Shown: positions 1 to 8,607 of the stretch, piece by piece | How positions within the stretch are numbered: the stretch's first letter is position 1 | How the letters are laid out: each line of letters begins with the position of its first letter | NCBI GenBank assembly: GCA_964612455.1 | Contig: CAZTCB010000003.1 | Coordinates: 4,369-68,368 of the forward strand | Direction: 5' to 3' | Source of the DNA: SFEB01 sp964612455 | Lineage (GTDB): Bacteria; Bacillota; Clostridia; Christensenellales; CAG-314 | Length of the DNA stretch: 64,000 nucleotides | The notes under the pieces: generated by a model | The model's database searches: none | Told to the model about the DNA's origin: nothing | The model's input: only the letters and a program-made list of their open reading frames with translations | Program-made: the position numbers and the translations under genes

Positions 1-29
1 GTACGCAATTTTTTCCGCCCTTATCAAAC

Positions 30-605
30 TCATAATCTGAGTTCGTCCAAGGTCAGCGTAAACGCATCGATGCAATTGTCGAGAAAATAGTCCACTTCTT
101 TGCTGGCGTAACTCTTAAGTTCTCTCAATATCGTCTCTTTCGCTTTTACAAACTCCGTATTGCCGTATTGCACTTCTTTGACGCACTTAATATAAGCGCA
201 AAGTTTGTCGGCGTACTTGACGAAAACATGTTCTTCCTCAACGTCGTCGTCCAGCAAACGAGTATAGACGGGTTGCAATTGCGACGGTAGCTGAGCAATC
301 AACTTTTCCGCCGCGAGCTTCTCCACCGCTTTATAATTTTTCTTTAATTCAGGGTTTAAATACTTTACGGGGGTAGGCATGTCTCCCGTAAAAATCTCGC
401 TCACGTCATGAAACAACGCCTTGGTAGCAATCCTTTCGGAGTCAAGCCCATTGCCGAAAAACACGTTTGATATCTCTGCGAGAGCATGCGCCACCACTGC
501 CGTCAAAAAAGAATGTTCCATGAGATTTTCACTCTCGGTGTTACGCATGAGTCCCCAGCGATTGATATATTTAGTCCTGTAAATAAAGGCAAAAAATTTT
601 TCCAT
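30..605 (-). CDS. yfbR: HD-domain 5'-deoxynucleotidase, YfbR type
   Basis: Predicted cytosolic metal-dependent phosphohydrolase that dephosphorylates deoxynucleoside 5'-monophosphates in nucleotide salvage. The 191-residue length is close to the E. coli YfbR length. The N-terminus has the family signature RWGLMRNT followed by EH (His31), the HD pair is in ALFHDVSE (His66, Asp67), and the last metal-binding Asp is in KYADK (about Asp133), so the catalytic set looks complete. The ATG at 605 follows AGGTGTAGG. The gene is transcribed away from the thiT riboswitch region and appears to stand alone, although what lies beyond position 1 is unseen. Family assignment is firm; the exact substrate is inferred from the family. 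Confidence 0.88.
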   Translation of the reverse strand: MEKFFAFIYRTKYINRWGLMRNTESENLMEHSFLTAVVAHALAEISNVFFGNGLDSERIATKALFHDVSEIFTGDMPTPVKYLNPELKKNYKAVEKLAAEKLIAQLPSQLQPVYTRLLDDDVEEEHVFVKYADKLCAYIKCVKEVQYGNTEFVKAKETILRELKSYASKEVDYFLDNCIDAFTLTLDELRL

Positions 606-696
606 AACCTACACCTTTTATATTCTACCATATATCCCGAAAAAATACTCGTTTTTAAAAACACTTTTTTCACTTTTTTAAAATGTCGTTTTTCTC

Positions 697-725
697 TTGA
701 CACTCCGACTAAAAAGTGATATAGT
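697..725 (+). promoter_or_regulatory. Vegetative promoter of the thiT transcript
   Basis: TTGACA (697-702), 17-base spacer, TATAGT (720-725). This is a near-consensus sigma-A promoter placed so that transcription starts about 20 bases before the TPP aptamer. Confidence 0.8.
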
Positions 726-751
726 GAAAAAAGCGAAATAAGTTTGCACTT

Positions 752-869
752 TTATTGGGGGTGCCGCAAGGCTGAGATTATACCCCTCGAACCTGTCAAG
801 GTAATGCTTGCGTAGGGAGAATAACTGTTTTTTGGTGTTTTAGTCCTACGAAAGTGTAGGACTTTTTTT
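752..869 (+). promoter_or_regulatory. TPP (THI-box) riboswitch with transcription terminator
   Basis: The conserved THI-box blocks are all present: GGGGTGC, GCTGAGA, ACCC...GAACCTG, GTAATGC, CGTAGGGA. Helix P1 is TTATT (752-756) with AATAA (820-824). The expression platform is an 8-bp terminator stem (842-849 with 856-863) followed by seven T. Bases 845-850 (CCTACG) of the terminator 5' arm are also complementary to CGTAGG at 811-816 inside the aptamer, which gives a simple antiterminator. Thiamine pyrophosphate binding should therefore stop transcription before thiT. Confidence 0.95.
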
Positions 870-903
870 CGCGAATTTTGTCATAAAAAAGGAGGTAAAC
901 GTT

Positions 904-1581
904 ATGACAATTTTTGCTCTTTGTTTCGCCGATATGACCGAAACTACCGCAACGGTAATCTCTATCGGCACAATCGTCCTTTTGTTGCTCGTGCTCGTGG
1001 TTTTATCTGCCTGCAACAAAAAAATGGATACTCGCAGCATCGCTTTTGCGGGGGTATCCGTCGCCCTGTCTTTCGCGCTGTCTTTCGTCAAGTTTAAAGT
1101 CAACGCAAACGGAGGAAGTATCACCGTCGCAAGTATGCTGCCGATAATCCTCTACGCCTATTTCTTCGGACCGGTCAGAGGACTAACGGTGGGGCTTATA
1201 CACGGACTGCTTCAATTTGTCGAATCAGCCTACGTCATATCCCCGTTGTCGTTCTTTTTGGACTATCCGTTGGCGTTTGCGGGGGTTGCGTTTGCTGGAG
1301 TCATGGGGGTAGTGCTTAAAAACAAGCCGAAAATCGCACTGATATCCGGAGCGGTACTTGCTTTCGTTTTCAGATTTATCATGCATTTTTGTTCCGGATT
1401 TTTATACTACGCGGATATGTCCCCTGCGGCGGCATGGCAAGCCAACTTTATCTATCAATGCTCTTACGTGCCGATAGACGCCGCCATTTGTCTCGTCTTG
1501 CTCGTAGCTCTGGTGGTCAGCCCCGGCTTTAACGCGCTTAAACGCATCATGCATCCGACGGAACAACCTGTCGAAAATTAA
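904..1581 (+). CDS. thiT: Thiamine-specific ECF transporter S component
   Basis: Membrane substrate-binding subunit that would capture thiamine and work with a shared EcfA/A'/T module, which is not in this window. The region after residue 45 follows the ThiT pattern: GGSITVASMLP (about 70-80), GLIHGLLQFVESAYVISPLSFFLDYPLAF (about 97-125), then three further hydrophobic segments. At 225 residues it is longer than usual because of one extra N-terminal membrane segment (about 17-36). The start at 904 has a strong AAGGAGG. Control by the upstream TPP riboswitch supports the substrate. A terminator follows at 1614-1642, so it is monocistronic. Confidence 0.92.
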   Translation: MTIFALCFADMTETTATVISIGTIVLLLLVLVVLSACNKKMDTRSIAFAGVSVALSFALSFVKFKVNANGGSITVASMLPIILYAYFFGPVRGLTVGLIHGLLQFVESAYVISPLSFFLDYPLAFAGVAFAGVMGVVLKNKPKIALISGAVLAFVFRFIMHFCSGFLYYADMSPAAAWQANFIYQCSYVPIDAAICLVLLVALVVSPGFNALKRIMHPTEQPVEN

Positions 1582-1613
1582 AATACGTCTCTTAACGTAC
1601 TGTCATTTTTTAC

Positions 1614-1642
1614 GGCGTAGTTTTTAACTACGCCTTTTTTTT
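1614..1642 (+). terminator. Intrinsic terminator of thiT
   Basis: GGCGTAGTT (1614-1622) pairs with AACTACGCC (1626-1634), loop TTT, followed by eight T. Confidence 0.85.
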
Positions 1643-1715
1643 GACTCTTTTACGTTTATTTCGTTGCAAAATGCGCCCATTTGACCACTATCGCGACAAA
1701 TATCGACAAATATAT

Positions 1716-1743
1716 TTGTGTTTGGCATAAAGTATGCTATAAT
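1716..1743 (+). promoter_or_regulatory. degV promoter with extended -10
   Basis: TGC-TATAAT (1735-1743) is an extended -10; the -35 is weak (TTGTGT at 1716-1721, 16-base spacer). AAGGAG at 1754-1759 precedes the degV ATG. Confidence 0.6.
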
Positions 1744-1767
1744 AAAAATATTTAAGGAGAATGTGCA

Positions 1768-2637
1768 ATGTTAACGATATTTACAGATACAGATACCGAC
1801 TTTACGCCGAAAGACGCTGCGGAATACGGGTTTAAACTCATCAGCATGCCGTACGTTTTGGACGAAAAAGAAATCAAACCGTACGTTGACTTTGACAACT
1901 TTGATTATCACGAATTTTATCAAAGGCTTCGCGACGGCGCCACGCCCCACACGTCCGCAATCAGCGCGGACGACTACATAGGGTACTTTGAACCGGAGTT
2001 TGCCGCGGGAAACGATATACTATATATCCATTTTTCCGCTGCCATGAGTTGTACGTTTGACAATCTCGACAAGGCGTTGAAAATATTGAAAGAAAAGTAT
2101 CCCGACAGGAAATACTACTCTATCGACACGAAAGCAATCACTATATGCAGTTACAACATCGTCAAAGCAATCGGAGATTTGTTTAAACAAGGTAAATCGC
2201 TCGAGTACGTCCTCGACTGGGCAAAGAGAGAAGTGGATAAACACGCGGTTTATTTTTACGCAAGCGACCTCAGATTTTTTGCTCGCAGCGGCAGGATAAG
2301 CAATCTTTCCGCCGTGGCGGGTACTCTCATAGGTATTCATCCCGTACTGACCATGACCGAAAAAGGCATAATGACTACCGTCTGCAAAGTCAGAGGCGAA
2401 AAAGCGACATTGAGAAAAATCGCGGATTTCGTGCAGGAACTCGCCGACGATATCAAAGGGCATAGAGTCGTCATCGGTCACACCGATTGTTTGCCCCTTG
2501 CGGAAAAACTTGCCGCCATTCTTCGCGAACGCTTTGGTGACGACCTGAATATAGAATATCGCGTCGTCAACCCCACGGCAGGCAGTCACTGCGGTCCCGA
2601 CTGCATCGGCGTTACTTTTCATTCTATACGCAGATAA
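1768..2637 (+). CDS. DegV family fatty-acid-binding protein
   Basis: DegV/FakB proteins bind a single fatty acid and present it to the FakA kinase. The 289-residue protein fits the usual length and carries the family marks: the N-terminal IFTDTDTDFTP strand-loop, the HTSAIS segment (about 57-62) for ligand head-group binding, LRFFARSGRISN (about 169-180), and the C-terminal GSHCGPDCIGV loop. No fakA-like gene is visible here. The downstream gene starts 14 bases after the stop, so the two are probably cotranscribed. Family is firm; which fatty acid it binds cannot be told. Confidence 0.88.
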   Translation: MLTIFTDTDTDFTPKDAAEYGFKLISMPYVLDEKEIKPYVDFDNFDYHEFYQRLRDGATPHTSAISADDYIGYFEPEFAAGNDILYIHFSAAMSCTFDNLDKALKILKEKYPDRKYYSIDTKAITICSYNIVKAIGDLFKQGKSLEYVLDWAKREVDKHAVYFYASDLRFFARSGRISNLSAVAGTLIGIHPVLTMTEKGIMTTVCKVRGEKATLRKIADFVQELADDIKGHRVVIGHTDCLPLAEKLAAILRERFGDDLNIEYRVVNPTAGSHCGPDCIGVTFHSIRR

Positions 2638-2651
2638 CGGGCGGCGTTCTT

Positions 2652-3776
2652 GTGATTTCGGTAAAAGAAGTACGGACGAGAAAGCAACAAAAAGAGTTTC
2701 TCGACTTTCCGCTTAAACTGTACAAAAACAACCCCTATTTCGTTCCGCCCCTATACTGCGACGAGAAAAAAATTTTTTGCCGCGACTACTTTTATCTCGA
2801 TCAGGCAGAAGCCGTTTATTTCAACGCATACGCCGACGGCAAAATCGTAGGGAGAATCAGCGGTATAATACAACGAGCGAGCAACGAAAAAAACGGGGAA
2901 AAACGCGTCAGATTTACCAGATTTGACTCAATCGACGACCAAAAAGTAGCCGACGCGTTGTTTAGTGCCGTAGAAAACTGGGCAAAAACCAAAGGAATGG
3001 ATACGGTATGCGGACCTTTGGGTTTTTCGGACCTCGAGCGCGAAGGACTGCTCATCGACGGATTCGATCAGCTCTCCACGTTTGAAGAACAATACAATTA
3101 TCCGTATTACCAACGATTGATAGAAAATCTCGGCTACACCAAAGAAGTCGATTGGGTTGAACACAAATTGCGTCTGCCGGAGACGGACAGCGACCGACTC
3201 GACCGTATCGGCGGGTACATGATGAAAAAATACAACCTTCGTTTCGGCACTGCGAAAAATACCCGCGATTTTATAAAAAAATACGGCGACGGTTTTTTTG
3301 AAATTTTGGATTTGACGTACAAAGATATATACGGCACCGTTCCCTTTACGGAAGGAATGAAAAAGATGATGATAAAAAACTTTAATCTCATCATCAACCT
3401 TGACGACGTAACCGTTATCCTTGACGAAAACGACGACATCGTGTGTTTCGGTATATTTTTTCCGTCTATCGCCAAAGCGATACAAAAATCGGGCGGCAGG
3501 TTGACGGTCCCTACCCTTTTCAGGCTGCTCAAAGCAATAAAACATCCGAAAGTCATAGATTTCGGACTCATCGGCGTTTTACCTCGATATGCGGGCAAGG
3601 GTATCAGCTCCGTATTGATTGGTCGCGCCAAAAATATAATGCGGCAACAAAATATCCTCTACGCCGAAACAAACCTAAACCTCGAAACAAACGCCAATAT
3701 CATCAATCAATGGAAGTCTTTCGATTGCACGAGGCACAAGCGCCGCCGCGCTTTCGTAAAAAAACTGTACGATTGA
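2652..3776 (+). CDS. GNAT-fold acyltransferase-like protein
   Basis: Protein of 374 residues resembling the family annotated in Clostridia as GNAT-domain or unknown proteins. It begins FLDFPLKLYKNNPYFVPPL, has DGKIVGRISGII as the first GNAT-like strand pair (about 60-72) and a C-terminal LIGVLPRYAGKGISSVLIGRA (about 306-326) that matches the acetyl-CoA-binding region. The start is GTG at 2652 with no convincing Shine-Dalgarno; the gene follows degV by 14 bases and may rely on coupled translation. Substrate unknown. A bidirectional terminator lies downstream. Confidence 0.65.
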   Translation: MISVKEVRTRKQQKEFLDFPLKLYKNNPYFVPPLYCDEKKIFCRDYFYLDQAEAVYFNAYADGKIVGRISGIIQRASNEKNGEKRVRFTRFDSIDDQKVADALFSAVENWAKTKGMDTVCGPLGFSDLEREGLLIDGFDQLSTFEEQYNYPYYQRLIENLGYTKEVDWVEHKLRLPETDSDRLDRIGGYMMKKYNLRFGTAKNTRDFIKKYGDGFFEILDLTYKDIYGTVPFTEGMKKMMIKNFNLIINLDDVTVILDENDDIVCFGIFFPSIAKAIQKSGGRLTVPTLFRLLKAIKHPKVIDFGLIGVLPRYAGKGISSVLIGRAKNIMRQQNILYAETNLNLETNANIINQWKSFDCTRHKRRRAFVKKLYD

Positions 3777-3793
3777 CAAACAAATTTAACTAA

Positions 3794-3838
3794 AAAAACC
3801 GCGTCCCCGCAACTTTTTCGTTCAGGCACGCGGTTTTT
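3794..3838. terminator. Bidirectional terminator between convergent genes
   Basis: AAAAACCGCGT (3794-3804) pairs with ACGCGGTTTTT (3828-3838); it has an A-run on one side and a T-run on the other, suiting both the degV operon and mutT. Confidence 0.75.
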
Positions 3839-3892
3839 AACTGCTTATCGTTAAGAACAATCGAAATCGATTCAATTTTAAGAGAAACACGG

Positions 3893-4288
3893 CTAAAACT
3901 CGTCGCTCTCTGCTTTTATCTTTTTTAAAACGGCGACGTCCGCCGGACAAAAAACGTAATCGTCTATTTGCGACGGTTTTATCCATGCAAACGCATTGTG
4001 CTCCAGCAATTTCGGGAAACCATCCGAAATCGCGGCGTTAAATACGGTAAGGTGTATATCGAGATCGGGATAACGGTGCGTGACGTCGCAAAAAACGTTT
4101 TTTACCGTTACCGTGATATCCAATTCTTCTTTGCACTCTCTGACGAGTGCCTCCGACCGTGTTTCGCCCGTTTCTACTTTACCGCCGACAAACTCCCACT
4201 GCAACCCGCGGGTTTTTTGCGGCGGGCGTTGGCAAATCAAAAACCTTCCTTCTTCGTCCTTTATCAACGCGGCTACCACTTCTTTCAT
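3893..4288 (-). CDS. mutT: Nudix hydrolase, MutT type (8-oxo-dGTP diphosphatase)
   Basis: Predicted to hydrolyse oxidised (d)NTPs to monophosphates so that 8-oxoguanine is not put into DNA. The 131-residue protein has a complete Nudix box, GGKVETGETRSEALVRECKE followed by ELDI (about residues 34-57), with the catalytic REXXEE helix intact. The C-terminal FAWIKPSQI fits the MutT/CtfG-like subgroup. It starts 15 bases after the stop of the cytidylate-kinase-like gene, so the two form an operon. Subfamily naming is from pattern only; other Nudix substrates are possible. Confidence 0.85.
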   Translation of the reverse strand: MKEVVAALIKDEEGRFLICQRPPQKTRGLQWEFVGGKVETGETRSEALVRECKEELDITVTVKNVFCDVTHRYPDLDIHLTVFNAAISDGFPKLLEHNAFAWIKPSQIDDYVFCPADVAVLKKIKAESDEF

Positions 4289-4303
4289 TTTTGCTGCTCC
4301 GAG

Positions 4304-4903
4304 TTATTGTTTTCTCTCGTACAAATCGACTATGAGGTCTACGCACGTATCGATTCCCAATCGTCCGCTATCGAGAGCAACGTCGTAGTTTTTGGCGTCG
4401 CCCCACTCCATGCCCGTGTAAAACTTGTAAAACTTTTTACGCCGCTTATCTTTGTCGGCAAGACGCTTTAGGGGCTTGTCCTCTCTTTCGCCGTATACTT
4501 CGACTATACGCTTTGCCCTAAAATCCATATCGGCATGAATAAACACTTTTAAACAATCGGCAATATCGCGCAGTAAATAGTCCGCACACCTGCCGACTAT
4601 TACGCAGGATTCTCTTTCGCCTATCTCCCTGATAATCCTGCTTTGCACCATCCATACCTCATCCTGAAGCGAATACCCGTTTGCGTTTTTACCTGCCACC
4701 GCACTGCTGAAAAACGGGCGGGAAACGTAATACTCTCCCTGGTCTTTCAAAAAGTCAGGGTGAAAACCGCTCTCCGACGCAACTTTTTGCAATATTTCCT
4801 CGTCATAACAAGGTACTCCGAGCCTCTCGGCAACACTTTTTCCGATAGTACGCCCCGCACTGCCAAACTCTCTGCTGATTGTAATAATCTTTTGTTTATT
4901 CAT
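4304..4903 (-). CDS. Cytidylate kinase-like family protein
   Basis: P-loop protein of 199 residues of the cytidylate-kinase-like family common in Clostridia. ISREFGSAGRTIGKSVAERLG (about 9-29) is its characteristic variant nucleotide-binding segment, followed by PCYDEEILQKVA, and a LID-like region KRIVEVYGEREDKPLKRLADKDKRRKKFYKF (about 133-163). It is not a canonical Cmk because the normal GPAGSGKS loop is replaced, so the substrate is unknown. AAAGGAGG precedes the ATG. First gene of an operon with mutT. Confidence 0.75.
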   Translation of the reverse strand: MNKQKIITISREFGSAGRTIGKSVAERLGVPCYDEEILQKVASESGFHPDFLKDQGEYYVSRPFFSSAVAGKNANGYSLQDEVWMVQSRIIREIGERESCVIVGRCADYLLRDIADCLKVFIHADMDFRAKRIVEVYGEREDKPLKRLADKDKRRKKFYKFYTGMEWGDAKNYDVALDSGRLGIDTCVDLIVDLYERKQ

Positions 4904-4947
4904 ATTAGCCTCCTTTACTTTTAAACGGGAAATGCCGCCATGACCAT

Positions 4948-4976
4948 ATTATAGCAAATGCTCACCGAAAAAACAA
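4948..4976 (-). promoter_or_regulatory. Promoter of the kinase-like/mutT operon
   Basis: Minus strand TTGTTT (4976-4971), 17-base spacer, TATAAT (4953-4948), with TGC making an extended -10. Confidence 0.7.
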
Positions 4977-5043
4977 TACCAAAAATCAAATTTTCACAAA
5001 AAACGTTTTTCGCAGTCAAAATGACGGTACGCAGTCTGCCGCG

Positions 5044-5580
5044 TCACACCACGTACCAATTTTCGTAATACTTTTTCAATTGACGAGTAAGCTCGACGCC
5101 CGCTATTTTTTCTACCGGACTAAAAAGCGTGTCCGTCAGCCCGTCGTCTGTTTTTTCGCCACTTACGTCGGTTTTCGCGTGCATATCGGTCGGAGTGACG
5201 GAGTCGTGTTGAGCGGGCGCCGACTTTGAGGAAGAAAAATCGTCACGATTTTCGCATGCGTCTGCACCGACGTCGGACGTAGACGAGTCGGACTGTTTTT
5301 CGGCAGAATCGTTGTTCATAAGATTGCTGACGATATTCATTGCCATCGGATTCGACATGATTTCGCCCAAAACCTCACCCATATCGCCTTTGTTGTCGCG
5401 TATTTTATTAAACGTCGACATCAACTGCAATGCCTGCTGTGCGTTTTCGAGATTGTCAAAAATCCCGCCGTTTTTGCCCGTCGAACCGCTTAAATCGGAC
5501 GATTTTTTTTCGTTGCGTCCCCCTGCCCCCGACATCGATTTAAACAACAAAAAAAACAATATAAGCGGCAAAAAATTCAT
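5044..5580 (-). CDS. Small protein with N-terminal membrane segment and disordered tail
   Basis: Unrecognised 178-residue protein. I place the start at the ATG at 5580 because GGAGG lies 7 bases before it; a longer in-frame reading to 5688 has no ribosome site. The N-terminus MNFLPLILFFLLFKSM is a short membrane anchor. Next comes a helical region (NAQQALQLMSTFNKIRDNKGDMGEVLGEIMSNPMAMNIVSNLM, about 46-88), a long Ser/Asp-rich low-complexity stretch, and a short C-terminal helix ending LKKYYENWYVV. It is divergent from the small gene at 5672, with only 91 bases between starts, which suggests a functional pair. Function unknown. Confidence 0.7.
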   Translation of the reverse strand: MNFLPLILFFLLFKSMSGAGGRNEKKSSDLSGSTGKNGGIFDNLENAQQALQLMSTFNKIRDNKGDMGEVLGEIMSNPMAMNIVSNLMNNDSAEKQSDSSTSDVGADACENRDDFSSSKSAPAQHDSVTPTDMHAKTDVSGEKTDDGLTDTLFSPVEKIAGVELTRQLKKYYENWYVV

Positions 5581-5613
5581 GTTTTTTCCTCCTCGCACCG
5601 TTTGACCGTGCTC

Positions 5614-5619
5614 ATTATA
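5614..5619 (-). promoter_or_regulatory. Probable -10 of the gene at 5044-5580
   Basis: TATAAT on the minus strand, 34 bases before the start codon; no clear -35 is seen. Confidence 0.4.
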
Positions 5620-5671
5620 GTTTATGCGAGCATATATTGCATAGTGAACAGTTTTTTTAAGGAGAAAAAAT

Positions 5672-5968
5672 ATGACGAAAAACGACAACGATTTCTTTTT
5701 TAATCAAAATCCGCCGAAAGACGCCGCCCGCGTCGATACCAAAAACCTTGCGGCTCAGGCGCAAACGTTTAAAAACCTCGCCGATTACTATGATAAAAAC
5801 GGACAGGACAAATTGATAACGGATATCGTTTCCGCCGTACGCGCTCAAAAAGCCAACGGCTCGCTAAACGACGAACAACTCAAACGTTTTGCAAAAACCG
5901 TTTCGCCTATGCTTAACGCGACTCAACGTCAAAAACTCGAGGAGCTGCTAAAACGACTCATGGATTGA
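5672..5968 (+). CDS. Small helical soluble protein of unknown function
   Basis: Unrecognised 98-residue, highly charged protein with no membrane segment. It is predicted to be mainly helical: QTFKNLADYYDKNGQDKLITDIVSAVRAQKANG and SLNDEQLKRFAKTVSPMLNATQRQKLEELLKRLM. AAGGAG at 5660-5665 supports the start. It is divergent from the membrane-anchored gene at 5044-5580, whose central helix (about 46-88) has a similar helical composition, so the two could be partners. The 3' end of the coding region forms one arm of the hairpin at 5951-5984. Function unknown. Confidence 0.7.
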   Translation: MTKNDNDFFFNQNPPKDAARVDTKNLAAQAQTFKNLADYYDKNGQDKLITDIVSAVRAQKANGSLNDEQLKRFAKTVSPMLNATQRQKLEELLKRLMD

Positions 5969-5984
5969 TACCCATGAGTCGTTT
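5951..5984. terminator. 13-bp perfect hairpin between convergent genes
   Basis: AAACGACTCATGG (5951-5963) pairs with CCATGAGTCGTTT (5972-5984), 8-base loop. It spans the stop codon of the upstream gene and lies 14 bases after the clpB stop. The U-run is short (TTT on either strand), so it is a weak terminator or a 3'-end stabiliser. Confidence 0.6.
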
Positions 5985-5997
5985 ACGGCGGTAAAAA

Positions 5998-8598
5998 TCA
6001 TGCGTCGTCTTTTTTTTGCGCGGACACGGTCAGCTCGTCGTTGACCTCGTCCACCGCGATAATGCTGTGAGGGCTGATTTTGTCGGCGATAATCTGTCTC
6101 GCTATCGGGGTTTCGACGTATTGTTGAATGTATCTGCGCAACGGTCTTGCGCCAAACGCCGCGTCGAAACCGTTTTCGACGATGTATTTTTTCGCCCTTT
6201 CGGTAAGCTTGACGGTGAGATCGTCGCTTTCCAGCCTACGGTTCAGTCCGTCTATCATGATATCGACAATCCGTGCGATATCCGACGCCGTCAAAGGTTT
6301 GTAAAAAACTATCTCGTCCAGACGATTTAAAAACTCCGGGCGGAAGGAACGCTTGAGAAGCTCGTTTATCTGTTCCTTTGCGTCCGCGTTGATTTCGCCG
6401 TCGGCGGTAATATTGTCGAGAATGATATTGCTGCCGAGGTTGGACGTAAGTATAATGACGGTGTTTTTAAAGTCTACGGTTCGCCCCTGTCCGTCGGTTA
6501 TTCTGCCGTCGTCGAGAACCTGCAACAAAATATTAAAAACGTCCGGATGAGCTTTTTCTATCTCGTCGAAAAGCACTACGCTGTACGGCTTGCGTCTGAC
6601 CGCTTCCGTCAATTGTCCGCCCTGATCGTAACCGACGTATCCCGGAGGTGCGCCGATAAGGCGCGAAACGGCAAATTTTTCCATATATTCGCTCATATCG
6701 ATACGAACCATATTCTTTTCGTCGTCAAACAAAGTTGCGGCGAGAGTTTTCGCAAGTTCCGTTTTTCCGACACCCGTCGGCCCCAAAAACAGAAAACTCC
6801 CTATCGGTCTGTTGGGATCGGCAATACCTGCGCGACTGCGTAGTATCGCCTCCGACACCTTAGTGACCGCTTCGTCCTGACCTACTACGCGTTTGTGCAG
6901 GACGTTGGCAAGGTCAAGGAGTTTTTCGCGCTCTCCCTGCATCAATCTGCTGACGGGGATATTGGTGCGACGATGAATAATCTTGGCTATTTCCTCTTCG
7001 GTCACCTTGTCCCGCAAGAGTACGTTGCCTTCTCTCGATTGTTTTTCCTGCTCGTCGATTTCTTTCTCGAGCTTAGGCAAAACGCCGTATTTCAATTCCG
7101 CCGCACGGTTGAGGTCGCAGTCGCGTTCGGCTTTTTCTATCTCAAGGTTCGTTTCTTTTATTTTTTCTCTGAGCTTTTGGAGTTTGCCGATATTCTCTTT
7201 TTCTTGCAACCACTTAGACTGATTTAATTTAAATTTTTCGTCAAGCTCGGCGAGTTCCTTTTGCACCGTAGACAAATGCGCCGCGGAAAGCCTGTCGCTT
7301 TCCTTCTTTAACGCCGCTTCTTCTATCTGCAACTGCATTATCTTGCGACGCATGTCGTCCATTTCTTCGGGCATACTGTCCATTTCCGTCTTAATGAGGG
7401 CGCACGCCTCGTCTACGAGGTCTATCGCTTTGTCGGGGAGAAATCTGTCGCTTATATAGCGATTTGACAAGGTCGCCGCCGCAATCAAAGCCGCGTCGGT
7501 TATCTTTACGCCGTGAAAGACTTCGTAACGCTCTTTAATACCGCGCAAAATACTGATAGTATCCTCAACCGTCGGTTCGTCTACCAAAACCGGTTGAAAA
7601 CGCCTCTCCAACGCGGGATCTTTTTCTATATACTCACGGTATTCGTCGAGAGTCGTGGCACCTATACAATGCAACTCGCCTCTCGCGAGCATGGGTTTTA
7701 AAATATTTCCCGCATCCATCGCGCCGTCCGTTTTGCCGGCACCTACGATAAGGTGGAGCTCGTCTATAAATAAAATTATTTTGCCTTCGCTCTTTTTTAC
7801 CGCGTTTAAAACCGCCTTGAGCCTTTCTTCAAACTCTCCGCGATATTTGGCACCCGCAATCAACGCCCCCATGTCGAGGCTGAATATACTGCGGTTTTTT
7901 AACGCGTTGGGGACGTCGCCGTTTACTATACGTTGAGCAAGCCCCTCGGCAATTGCTGTCTTTCCCACGCCTGCCTCGCCTATGAGCACCGGGTTGTTTT
8001 TAGTCTTGCGGCTGAGTATCATGATAACATTTCGTATCTCGTTTTCTCTGCCGATAACAGGATCGAGTTTTTGTTTTCTTGCGAGTTCCACCAAATCGGA
8101 ACCGTATTTTTTTAACACGTCGTACGTGGACTCGGGGTTGTCGCTCGTAACGTTGACGTTACCCCGTACCGCGGACAACGCCTTTAAAAACGCGTCCTTA
8201 TTGACCGAAAACTTGTTAAAAACCGTACTTAAATACGAGTCGGGACGCATTAAAATGCCTAAAAACAAGTGCTCTACCGATATATACTCGTCCTTCATTG
8301 ACTCCGCTTGTTTTTCCGCCTCCGAAATTGCCGCGTTTAACGCATTGTCGGTATACGCGCCGACGTTTGCGCCGTGCATTTTCGGCAACCTCTCGATTTC
8401 GTTTTTTACGGCGGATTTAAGCCCCGCCGCGTCGGCGCCGCTTTGGTTTAAAAGTTGATAGACGAGACTGTCGTCGGCGGTAAGGAGCGCGTAAAGCAAG
8501 TGCTCCTGTCTGATTTCGGAATTTCCGTACTCACGTGCGATATTTTGCGCGGATTGTATGGCGTTGACCGAGTTTTGAGTAAAATTGTTGTTTGTCAT
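5998..8598 (-). CDS. clpB: ATP-dependent disaggregase ClpB (Hsp104)
   Basis: Hexameric AAA+ chaperone that works with DnaK to pull proteins out of aggregates. The 866-residue protein has the Clp-N repeats (about 1-145), AAA1 with GEAGVGKT and IILFIDELH, a coiled-coil M domain (about 400-520) that separates ClpB from other Clp ATPases, AAA2 with GPTGVGKTE and VVLFDEIEKAHPDV, and the C-terminal D2-small domain. I choose ATG 8598 rather than GTG 8604, since that GTG is part of the GAGGTG ribosome site. It follows the ribbon-helix-helix gene by only 9 bases, so both share one promoter. No CIRCE element was seen near it. Confidence 0.96.
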   Translation of the reverse strand: MTNNNFTQNSVNAIQSAQNIAREYGNSEIRQEHLLYALLTADDSLVYQLLNQSGADAAGLKSAVKNEIERLPKMHGANVGAYTDNALNAAISEAEKQAESMKDEYISVEHLFLGILMRPDSYLSTVFNKFSVNKDAFLKALSAVRGNVNVTSDNPESTYDVLKKYGSDLVELARKQKLDPVIGRENEIRNVIMILSRKTKNNPVLIGEAGVGKTAIAEGLAQRIVNGDVPNALKNRSIFSLDMGALIAGAKYRGEFEERLKAVLNAVKKSEGKIILFIDELHLIVGAGKTDGAMDAGNILKPMLARGELHCIGATTLDEYREYIEKDPALERRFQPVLVDEPTVEDTISILRGIKERYEVFHGVKITDAALIAAATLSNRYISDRFLPDKAIDLVDEACALIKTEMDSMPEEMDDMRRKIMQLQIEEAALKKESDRLSAAHLSTVQKELAELDEKFKLNQSKWLQEKENIGKLQKLREKIKETNLEIEKAERDCDLNRAAELKYGVLPKLEKEIDEQEKQSREGNVLLRDKVTEEEIAKIIHRRTNIPVSRLMQGEREKLLDLANVLHKRVVGQDEAVTKVSEAILRSRAGIADPNRPIGSFLFLGPTGVGKTELAKTLAATLFDDEKNMVRIDMSEYMEKFAVSRLIGAPPGYVGYDQGGQLTEAVRRKPYSVVLFDEIEKAHPDVFNILLQVLDDGRITDGQGRTVDFKNTVIILTSNLGSNIILDNITADGEINADAKEQINELLKRSFRPEFLNRLDEIVFYKPLTASDIARIVDIMIDGLNRRLESDDLTVKLTERAKKYIVENGFDAAFGARPLRRYIQQYVETPIARQIIADKISPHSIIAVDEVNDELTVSAQKKDDA

Positions 8599-8607
8599 AT
8601 CCACACC

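Noticed and set aside
5602..5621. Plus-strand promoter TTGACC...TATAGT for the gene at 5672
   Set aside because: The spacer is only eight bases.
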